The translations under genes were made by a program, and so were the position numbers. The notes below the pieces were generated by a model, which saw only the letters and a program-made list of their open reading frames with translations, searched no databases and was not told the origin of the DNA. Positions 25,883-32,468 of a stretch of 64,000 nucleotides of DNA are shown here, in pieces; positions within the stretch are counted from its first letter, which is position 1, and every line of letters begins with the position of its first letter. Where the stretch lies: contig NZ_ANBA01000030.1 in the NCBI RefSeq assembly GCF_000341085.1, positions 1-64,000 on the forward strand, given 5' to 3'. This stretch comes from Nocardiopsis ganjiahuensis DSM 45031. GTDB lineage: Bacteria; Actinomycetota; Actinomycetes; Streptosporangiales; Streptosporangiaceae.

Positions 25883-26842
25883 TCAGTACGAGCTGATGTG
25901 CACGTGGTCGTAGTGGTTCTGGGTCAGGTCGCCGCGGTCGTTCATCCACGTCCACTGGCGCGACGTCGACTGCCAGATCTGCTGCTCCCAGATGATGTAC
26001 TTGATGCCCAGACGGTCGGCGTTGGCGATGCCGTAGTCGGAGATCTGCTGCCCCAGGGCCTTGTTCTCCGCTGAGGGCGCGGCGCCGTTGGCGCTCATCA
26101 TGAAGTCGCAGGCGTTACCGCTGCCGTGGTCGTCGGCGCTCGGACGCCAGCAGCCCACCGGGAAGGGCGCGCCGAACTCCATGATGATCTCGTCGCGGAT
26201 GGCCGCCATCCGGGGCTGGGTCTGCTCCCAGCCGCCGCCGCGCGCGCTGTCGGGGATCGTGCCGTTGCCGGGGGTCTCCGGGACCTGCTCGGCCTCGTAC
26301 TCCTCGATGCGCTTCTCGACCTCCTCGCGCTGCTCCTCGAGCTCGTCGATCAGGTCGGAGGCCTCGGTCATCTCGCCCTGGAGCTCCTCGGTGAGCTCGG
26401 CCTGCTCGTCGCGGAGCTCGATGAGCTCGGAGATCTGCTCGGCCTGGTTCTGCCCCAGGTAGTCGACGGTCGCGGCGTCGACGAACATGTCCTCGGGGTC
26501 GCTGGAGAAGACGATCTGGAGGGCCGGGTCGAACCCGTCGCCCTTGTACCGGGCGGCCGCGATCGCCGACACCCCGCCACGGGAGGCCTCGAGGCGCTCA
26601 TCGAGCTCCTCGAGTGCCTCTTCGGCGGCCTCCGCCCGGTCCTTGATCTCGGTGTACTGGAGCAGTTCGCCGTCGTAGGTCTCCTCCAGCTCCTCCGCAC
26701 GCTCGGTCAGTTCGTCGATGTCGACGTCGTCCGGGTCCGCGTGGGCCGCACCGGGCAGGCCGATGAGGGCGACAACGGTGACCGCGGCGATGGACGCTGT
26801 GATCCGGCCGCGGCAGGGGGCGTTACGAGGAGTGGATGTCAT
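25883..26842 (-). CDS. Secreted coiled-coil protein with M15-like C-terminal domain
   Basis: 319 residues. A signal peptide (about 1-35, ending AHAD) is followed by two coiled-coil stretches (about 40-85 and 125-185, rich in E/L/R heptads) and a C-terminal domain (about 205-319) with HGSGNACDFM and YDHVHIS, which together resemble the zinc ligands of M15-type D,D-peptidases (HxxxxxxxD and HxH). The layout matches the actinobacterial coiled-coil proteins with an ARB_07466-like C-terminal domain. It may cut or bind peptidoglycan outside the membrane, with the coil regulating access, as in PcsB/NlpC proteins. ATG 26842 has GGAGCAGAC upstream. Confidence 0.82.
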   Translation of the reverse strand: MTSTPRNAPCRGRITASIAAVTVVALIGLPGAAHADPDDVDIDELTERAEELEETYDGELLQYTEIKDRAEAAEEALEELDERLEASRGGVSAIAAARYKGDGFDPALQIVFSSDPEDMFVDAATVDYLGQNQAEQISELIELRDEQAELTEELQGEMTEASDLIDELEEQREEVEKRIEEYEAEQVPETPGNGTIPDSARGGGWEQTQPRMAAIRDEIIMEFGAPFPVGCWRPSADDHGSGNACDFMMSANGAAPSAENKALGQQISDYGIANADRLGIKYIIWEQQIWQSTSRQWTWMNDRGDLTQNHYDHVHISSY

Positions 26843-27020
26843 GTCTGCTCCGTGGATGGTCCGAGATCATCCGCTTCGCCGGGGGGACGGGCTGTGCCGC
26901 CACGGGAGGGGAGTTACTCAGGAGACCATACGAGATCTTGGCGTTACGTGCACAGTGAGTTGACTCGCGTTGCTGTGGGGGTGTGAGCGGGGGTCTGTCC
27001 AGAAGATACCCGGACCGGGG

Positions 27021-27045
27021 GACCGGACCGGACGGCGGTCCGGTC
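27021..27045. terminator. Hairpin terminator of def
   Basis: GACCGGACCG and CGGTCCGGTC arms flank a 5-base loop, four bases after the def stop on the minus strand. Confidence 0.75.
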
Positions 27046-27048
27046 GGT

Positions 27049-27600
27049 TCAGCCGTTTCCGCCGAAGGCGCTGGGCAGGCGCACGGAGGTCGTGGGGGCG
27101 GGCTGCTCGGAGGGCAGGAACCAGTCGGAGCGGCGGATGTCGCGCAGGGCCAGCTTGCGGGTCTCGGAGTCCAGCCGGTCGATGTAGAGCATGCCGTCCA
27201 GGTGGTCGGTCTCGTGCTGGAGGCACTGCGCCATCAGCCCGGTGCCCTCGACGGTCACCGGCTCGTTGCGCAGGTCCACACCCCTGACCACGGCCCGCTC
27301 GGCGCGCTTGGACCGGTACCAGAGCCGAGGGATGGAGAGGCAGCCCTCGTCGCAGTCCTGGAGCTCCTCGGAGAGTTCGACGAGTTCCGGGTTGATCACG
27401 TACCCGATCCGGTCCTCGATGGCGTAGCTGAACACACGCGAACCCACACCGATCTGGTTGGCGGCCAACCCGGCGCGCCCGGGGGCGTCCACCGTTTCGA
27501 GCAGGTCGCGGACCAGCTTCTCCGTGCGCTGGTCGAAGGTGGTCACGGGTGCGGTCTTGGTCACGAGGACGGGGTCGCCGAAACGGACGATGGGGCGCAT
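27049..27600 (-). CDS. def: Peptide deformylase
   Basis: 183 residues. Removes the formyl group from the first methionine of new proteins. The three family motifs are present: GLAANQIGV (motif 1, near 45), EGCLSIP (motif 2, metal Cys, near 90) and QHETDHLDG (motif 3, metal His and catalytic Glu, near 132). ATG 27600 is preferred because GGGAG lies seven bases upstream; the ATG at 27606 is too close to it. A hairpin follows directly. In many actinomycetes a second deformylase exists elsewhere, so this need not be the only copy. Confidence 0.94.
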   Translation of the reverse strand: MRPIVRFGDPVLVTKTAPVTTFDQRTEKLVRDLLETVDAPGRAGLAANQIGVGSRVFSYAIEDRIGYVINPELVELSEELQDCDEGCLSIPRLWYRSKRAERAVVRGVDLRNEPVTVEGTGLMAQCLQHETDHLDGMLYIDRLDSETRKLALRDIRRSDWFLPSEQPAPTTSVRLPSAFGGNG

Positions 27601-27687
27601 GGTCATGCTCCCAAGGTTAGTAGCCCGCCTCGGTGGGTTGCCCGGCTCTGCGGGGCCGCTCGCAGCGGGGCGGCCCGGGGGACGGGG

Positions 27688-28497
27688 TCAGGTGGCCAGC
27701 CCGGGGCGCAGGGACTCGTCCAGCACCATCTCGATGTAGTCCAGGGCGGCCCGGCGGCGGGCCAGGGCGTTCTCGTACAGGGAGGGGGACTGGACGCCGC
27801 GGCGGACGCGCAGGCACTCGTTGACGATGCGCTGCCAGCGTTCGGGGAAGGCGTGCAGGGCGTAGGCGCCCGCTCCGGACTTGGAGGTGATCTCGCCGGT
27901 CTTGAGCGTGAAGTGCAGGCGGCTCACGCTCAGCACGCTCCACGACGGGGCCAGGGAGCCGAGGACGGCGAGGCCGCGCGGGGTGACCAGTCGGCCGGCC
28001 TTCTCCCGCCAGCGGCTCCACTGCTCGTCGAGCGAGCCCAGGGACCAGGTGCGCAGGCTCTCCGGTTCGTCCCACACGTCCAGTTCCAGGGGGTGCGGTC
28101 CGCGCACGGTGACGCCCCGGTCGGCCAGGACGTGCCAGGTGACCGGGTTGACGTCCACCGACGCGCTGTTGCGGAACCGGCCGTTGATGACGGAGGGCAC
28201 GGGACCGCAGTCGCCGGGGTCCTGGTTGAGTTCGTCCCAGGTGACGTGCACACCGTTGAACTGGGGGTGGGGCACCTGGTTTCGGGTTCGGGAGTGGATA
28301 CGGCGCAGGGCGTCGACGTCCTCCCCGGAACGGCGGCCGGTCACGACGACGAAGTCGACATCGCTGGTGTGCGGACGGAAGTCGCCGAGAGCGACCGAAC
28401 CGGTCAGGTAGAGGCCCTGGACCAGGCCGGGGGCCTCCTGGTCGGCATTGGCGAGGAAAGCCTGGGTCAGCGTCTGCACCCGAGGGTGGACAGCCAT
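27688..28497 (-). CDS. Nucleotidyltransferase of the aminoglycoside adenylyltransferase type
   Basis: 269 residues. The NTase motif is GSVALGDFRPHTSDVDFVVV (about residues 32-51), with the two metal Asp residues in SDVD; the remainder matches the DUF4111/AadA-like C-terminal helical domain (LTGEITSK-like segment, ENALARRRAALDYIEMVL near the end). Relatives adenylate streptomycin or spectinomycin; many chromosomal actinobacterial copies have no proven drug target. The open frame runs on to 29151, but ATG 28497 with TGGAG upstream is the natural start. It is single in its context, next to an AT-rich, gene-poor island. Confidence 0.85.
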   Translation of the reverse strand: MAVHPRVQTLTQAFLANADQEAPGLVQGLYLTGSVALGDFRPHTSDVDFVVVTGRRSGEDVDALRRIHSRTRNQVPHPQFNGVHVTWDELNQDPGDCGPVPSVINGRFRNSASVDVNPVTWHVLADRGVTVRGPHPLELDVWDEPESLRTWSLGSLDEQWSRWREKAGRLVTPRGLAVLGSLAPSWSVLSVSRLHFTLKTGEITSKSGAGAYALHAFPERWQRIVNECLRVRRGVQSPSLYENALARRRAALDYIEMVLDESLRPGLAT

Positions 28498-29323
28498 GCT
28501 CAACTCCAGTCTGGAACGGTTCGGCGGGTATTCGGTGCTGGTGTGGGACGTGGGCGGAGGGCCGCGCCCGCGCGCGCTGGGGACGCCCTCCGAATCACGT
28601 ACGCGGGAGGGGCCCCGGGGTGCTGATGGGACCCGGGTTCCCTTCCGTCGGTTTCCAAGTGTGGTCCGGGTCCTGGGGGATGGCAAGTGATCACGCCGGA
28701 CCTGCACCCTGTCTCCCCACGTCAAGTGGTGTGCGGTAATGCCGGGGAGGGGGAGTGCGCACCCTTGACAGGCGGCTCCGGAATGTGGCAGTGGATGCCT
28801 CGGCGCGCCGACGAAGCGCTCGGGGACACGTCCGAAGCCGGTGCACCCGCGGGGGCGGACGCCCATTCCTCCGCACGTGCAACAGTCCCGTGCATCTGCT
28901 TCGTGCATTTGCATCTGCTGTCTTTGTGCGTGCATTTCTCTGGAGAACTTCCGTGAATTCAACGGGTTTGTCGAGAGGGATGCGTGGGAAAGTGGCATCC
29001 AGCACGTTCTACTCATTGGTAGCGACGTTGCCGGATGATGACTTCTGGCGTTCCAGCAGTTCAGTGAGGTGATCGAGGAATGGGTGGAGCTTTGCCCGCG
29101 TCCCGTGCGTGCTGTCGTGAGGCGTACGACACTCTCGCGGGAAGTGGACACGCCGTGGTTTTTCCTGGATTGTTATGATTCACCAAGACTCCCCCTGGTG
29201 ATAACCAATACAGCCATTGTCCGCTGTTTTCCTCCGCGTAACACAAGGCCACTCCCCTGAAACTACGCCACTTTACGCTCGGTGGGCAACGGCAGCACTT
29301 TCAGCGATTCCAAGGAGCCGTGC
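28498..29323. other. Gene-poor, AT-rich island
   Basis: 826 bases without a convincing intact gene. Base composition falls to roughly 43-57 percent GC between about 28890 and 29290, against about 70 percent nearby. Repeated TGCAT-type hexamers occur at 28890-28940, and a TCACCA...TGGTGA hairpin lies at 29180-29201. Short frames such as 28841-29038 (+) and 29069-29260 (+) give somewhat protein-like strings (ENFREFNGFVERDAWESG; VIEEWVELCPRPVRAVVRR) that would join only across a frameshift, so a decayed gene is possible. The promoter of the following gene should lie at its right end. Confidence 0.5.
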
Positions 29324-30001
29324 ATGGTCCCCACGATGGTTCTCGTAGCCGATGATTCGCGTGACGCCCACCGACGTGAGGCCCTCTGCGGGCTGGCCGA
29401 GGCGGTGGCCGAACGCGGTGAGGCACCCGTCACGGCGGCTTTCGGCAGCCCCGACGAGGTCAACGCCACGATCCACTCCGTCCGCGGTCCCAAGGTGGTG
29501 GTGCCCGCCTTCGTCGCCGGGGGCGACGTCGCCAGCGCGCACCTGCTCTCCCGGCTCGAGCTCGGCCGCCTGGAGAACTCCTGCCAGACCTCACCGCTGG
29601 GCGCGGTCCCGTCCATCGTCGCCGACCTCGCCGGCCGACTGTCCGAGTCGGGATGGAAGGCCGAGGACGGCGTGGTCCTGGCCGCCGACGGCACCACCGG
29701 CACCGAGGAGCGCCAGGTGGTCATGGACGTGGCGCGGATGCTCAGCCGGCGCCTCTCCTCCCCGGTCCAGGTCGGTTATCTGCGCACCTGGGCGCCCTCG
29801 GTCTTCGACGCGGTCGACCGGCTGCGCCGTGACGACCGCGACAGGGTCGCGGTGGCCGCCTGGAGGCTGGTCGACGGGCCCGACTTCGACCTGCTCCGCG
29901 GGCTCGACGTCACCGCCATCACAACTCCGCTGTGGCCCTCCGAACTGGTCGTGGACACCCTCCTCGCCCAGCACCGGGCGGCCAAGGGGCGCCTCAGCTG
30001 A
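29324..30001 (+). CDS. CbiX-like (sirohydrochlorin chelatase family) protein, motif-poor
   Basis: 225 residues in two similar halves, as in CbiX/SirB proteins: VLVADDSRDAHRREALCGLA at the start of the first and VVLAADGTTGTEERQVVMDV at the start of the second, with KVVVPAFVAGGDVASAHLL matching the usual VVPLFLxxGxH segment. True chelatases have a catalytic His in an HGSRD motif; here the motif reads DDSRD in the first half and DGTTG in the second, so metal insertion is doubtful. It is probably a chelatase-fold protein with another role. ATG 29324 follows AAGGAG. A frame extends upstream to 29282 but lacks a ribosome site. Confidence 0.72.
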   Translation: MVPTMVLVADDSRDAHRREALCGLAEAVAERGEAPVTAAFGSPDEVNATIHSVRGPKVVVPAFVAGGDVASAHLLSRLELGRLENSCQTSPLGAVPSIVADLAGRLSESGWKAEDGVVLAADGTTGTEERQVVMDVARMLSRRLSSPVQVGYLRTWAPSVFDAVDRLRRDDRDRVAVAAWRLVDGPDFDLLRGLDVTAITTPLWPSELVVDTLLAQHRAAKGRLS

Positions 30002-30330
30002 GACGCCCGGTCCGACAGCGCACGGCGGTGCCCCGCCGAGAACAGCCGCGACGTCGTTACCCGAACCACGAGGATGGGTATGTGCCTCACGGGCGGGAAC
30101 TTCCCGCACCCGCTGTGCGGTATTCGCCGCCGTGTCGACACCCAGGCGGTGCGGCGACGGTCCGGGCGCGGCCCCTTCGCAAGGTTCGTGCACGTCAGAC
30201 CGGTGCGGAGCTCCCCCCGAGGCCGGTCCACGTCTCGAAGACGCTTGCCTTCCGCGGATTTCCCCGTTCGCCGACCCGAGACAGGTCCGGCTCCGGCAGG
30301 CATCGACGTGAGCGAACCTAAGGTGGATGT
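30002..30330. other. Intergenic region before the APH gene
   Basis: 329 bases with no convincing gene. A GCGGGAACTTCCCGC palindrome lies at about 30092-30106. TAAGGT at 30319-30324 ends six bases before the next start codon and looks like a -10 box for a leaderless transcript. Confidence 0.45.
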
Positions 30331-31248
30331 ATGAACGACGTCACAGCGCAGTTCGTCGACAGCCGGCAGCGGCGCCGCCTGGAACGGCGCTTCGGGGCCC
30401 ACGTCACCGATTGGCTGGCGGAGCTCCCCGCCGTCGTCGAGAAGCTGGCCGCCGAGTGGCGGCTGACCGTCGAGGGCCCCGCGCCGCACGGGCGCACGTC
30501 CGTGGTGCTCTACGTCCGCCGCGCCGACAGCGAAGGTGTCCTCAAGCTCTCCCCGGACAGCGGGTTGGCCGTCTCCGAGGCCGGCCTCCTGCGGATGTGG
30601 GAGTCCTCCCCGCACGTCCCCGACGTGTGGGGCGTGAACGCCGAACACGGTGCCGTCCTCATGGAGCGGGTCGAGGGCGACACGGTCGCGGAGACCGGGG
30701 TGGTCCCGCCGATGGAGACCATCGGCGGCCTCATCGCCCGGCTGCACGCGGTCGAGGTCAGTCCGGCGGAGCGGATGGAGCTGCGCCCGCTCTCCGCTCG
30801 GGTGCAGTTCGTGTTCGACGTGTGGGGGCGGGAGCGCGTCGAGGGCGCCGCCGCCGACCTCGTCCCGGCCGCCGTGATGCACCGGGGCGCGGCCAAGGCC
30901 CGGGACCTGGCCCACGGGGAGGACGATGTCGTTCCGCTGCACGGGGACCTGCACCCCGGCAACGTCATCGACGGCGGAGCGCGCGGACTGGTCGTCCTCG
31001 ACCCGCGCGCCTGCCTGGGCGACGGTGCCGCGGACGCGGTCGACTGGGCCGTGTGGAAGGCGGCCGACATCGCCGAGGTGGAGCACCGCGTGGGTGTGCT
31101 CTCCGACGTCATGGCGGTGGACGGCGAGCGGATGATGGAGTGGGTGCGCGCCTTCGCGCCCTGCTTCGCGGTCGCCAAGGCCAACCGCGGGCAGGCCGAC
31201 TCGGTCGAGTTCGACCTGATGATGGGCCTGTGCGGGGCGGCCGCCTAG
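30331..31248 (+). CDS. Aminoglycoside/hydroxyurea phosphotransferase family kinase
   Basis: 305 residues. The catalytic loop HGDLHPGNV (near residue 204) and the metal-binding LDPRACLGDGAADA that follows are intact, and an ATP-lobe with VLKLSPDSG and a hinge at VLMERVEGDTVAE precede them. The pattern fits the APH(6)/hydroxyurea-kinase family (streptomycin 6-kinase relatives). It could inactivate an aminoglycoside, but many actinobacterial copies are uncharacterised. No ribosome site precedes ATG 30331; TAAGGT six bases upstream suggests a leaderless mRNA. It is monocistronic, followed by the structured element at 31304-31689. Confidence 0.85.
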   Translation: MNDVTAQFVDSRQRRRLERRFGAHVTDWLAELPAVVEKLAAEWRLTVEGPAPHGRTSVVLYVRRADSEGVLKLSPDSGLAVSEAGLLRMWESSPHVPDVWGVNAEHGAVLMERVEGDTVAETGVVPPMETIGGLIARLHAVEVSPAERMELRPLSARVQFVFDVWGRERVEGAAADLVPAAVMHRGAAKARDLAHGEDDVVPLHGDLHPGNVIDGGARGLVVLDPRACLGDGAADAVDWAVWKAADIAEVEHRVGVLSDVMAVDGERMMEWVRAFAPCFAVAKANRGQADSVEFDLMMGLCGAAA

Positions 31249-31303
31249 ATCATCTGGCCGATCCTGCCGCTGAGAGAGGGCGCTGTTCCCCCAGGGCGGT
31301 GCT

Positions 31304-31689
31304 CAACGCCTGGCCGTGTCGCGGCCGGTCACGCACCTGACGAGAAGCGGCGGCGAAGGCGGGAGCTTCCCCTGCTCGGCGCCCAGCGCTCCCCGTGTCG
31401 CGGCCGGTCACGCTTGCCGGCGGAACAACGGCAGCGAAGGCGGACGGGAACCGGCGCCCCGGACGGGTTCCGGCCCCTCTCCCAAGATGATCTTGCTCCC
31501 AGCGCCACTTTCGGCGCCGAAAGTGGCGCTGGGAGCAAGATCGTTTGCTTTCGGACGCTGCTCGGGGCAGTGGATGCCCCGGCGGTCGGGTTTCGGTCTG
31601 CACGGGAGTGCCAGCCTGGGCCCACCGCTCGCCTTCGCTGCCGCTGTTCCGCCACTTGCATCCATCAGCCGCGACACGGCCGGGCGTTG
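31304..31689. mobile_element. MITE-like element with 22-bp terminal inverted repeats
   Basis: About 386 bases bounded by CAACGCCTGGCCGTGTCGCG...(31304-31325) and its inverse (31668-31689), 21 of 22 bases matching. A further internal copy of the left segment lies at about 31392-31440 in direct orientation, matching the inverted right segment (GGCGGAACAACGGCAGCGAA versus GGCGGAACAGCGGCAGCGAA). The centre is a perfect 54-bp palindrome (31489-31542). No transposase or sizeable gene is present, and no target-site duplication is obvious. It also sits where a bidirectional terminator would be expected. Confidence 0.55.
31489..31542. terminator. Perfect 54-bp palindrome
   Basis: Two 27-base halves starting GATCTTGCTCCCAGCGCC are exact reverse complements with no spacer. 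GTTTGCTTTC follows on the plus strand, so the structure can end the phosphotransferase transcript and perhaps kdpE on the other strand. Confidence 0.7.
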
Positions 31690-31790
31690 CGCGCAGGGCT
31701 GGGGAAAGGTACCGCGCCGGAGGCATTCGTCAGAGGGAGCCACCGTACGCGAGGCGTGCCCGCTGAGGCTGGTGGTCGACGGGTGGGCGG

Positions 31791-32468
31791 TCAGCCCTCT
31801 CGTTCGAAGCGGTAGCCGCGGCCGGCCTCGGTGATGAGGTAGCGGGGGTGGGCCGGGTCCGGTTCGAGTTTGCGGCGCAGCTGGGCCAGGTAGACCCGCA
31901 GGTAGTTGGTCTCGTTCTGGTAGTTGGGGCCCCACACGTCGTGCAGGATCTGGCGCTGGCTGACCAGCTGCCCGGCGTTGCGGGCCAGGAGTTCCAGGAT
32001 GTGCCACTCCGTGGGGGTGAGCCGCACCTCCTCGCCGTTCCGGAGCACCCGCTTGGCGCCCAGGTCCACCTCGAAGGAGCCGGTGCGCACCACCGGGGCC
32101 TCCTCGAGCGGGACCGCCCGGCGCTCGGCGGCGCGCATCCGGGCCAGCAGCTCGTCCATCCCGAACGGTTTGGTGACGTAGTCGTCCGCGCCCGAGTCCA
32201 GGCAGCGCACCTTCTCCCCGGCGGAGTGCCGGGCGGACAGCACGATGATGGGCACCTGCGACCAGCCGCGCAGCCGTTGGATGACCTCGACACCCTCCAT
32301 GTCCGGCAGCCCCAGGTCCAGCAGCACCACCTGGGGGAGGTGTTCCGTGGCCAGTCGGAGGGCGCTCGCGCCGTCCGCCGCGGTGTCCACGTCGTAACCG
32401 CGCGCCCTCAGGTTGATCCGCATGGCCCGGATGATCTGCACGTCGTCGTCAACGACCAGGACCCGCAT
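31791..32468 (-). CDS. kdpE: OmpR-type response regulator KdpE
   Basis: 225 residues. Receiver domain (1-118) with phospho-acceptor Asp in LLDLGLPDMEG and the Lys in YVTKPFG, then a winged-helix DNA-binding domain (about 130-225) with LTPTEWHILELLARNAGQLV and RYLITEAGRGYRFE. KdpE controls the Kdp potassium pump genes after phosphorylation by KdpD. It overlaps kdpD by 20 bp and has GAGGAG before ATG 32468. No kdpFABC genes occur in the window, so its targets lie elsewhere or differ. Confidence 0.92.
   Translation of the reverse strand: MRVLVVDDDVQIIRAMRINLRARGYDVDTAADGASALRLATEHLPQVVLLDLGLPDMEGVEVIQRLRGWSQVPIIVLSARHSAGEKVRCLDSGADDYVTKPFGMDELLARMRAAERRAVPLEEAPVVRTGSFEVDLGAKRVLRNGEEVRLTPTEWHILELLARNAGQLVSQRQILHDVWGPNYQNETNYLRVYLAQLRRKLEPDPAHPRYLITEAGRGYRFEREG

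Larger units (their letters stand above)
31249..31790. other. Structured intergenic region between convergent genes
   Basis: 542 bases without genes, most of it occupied by the MITE-like element described separately. The flanks are short and unremarkable. Confidence 0.6.

Noticed and set aside
25865-26990. c-di-AMP (ydaO-type) riboswitch upstream of the secreted coiled-coil gene
   Set aside because: The conserved core sequences are not visible in the 150 bases before the start codon.
28687-29260. Short plus-strand genes in the AT-rich island
   Set aside because: Frames are short, overlap each other, lack ribosome sites and would need frameshifts to join; kept only as a possible decayed gene.
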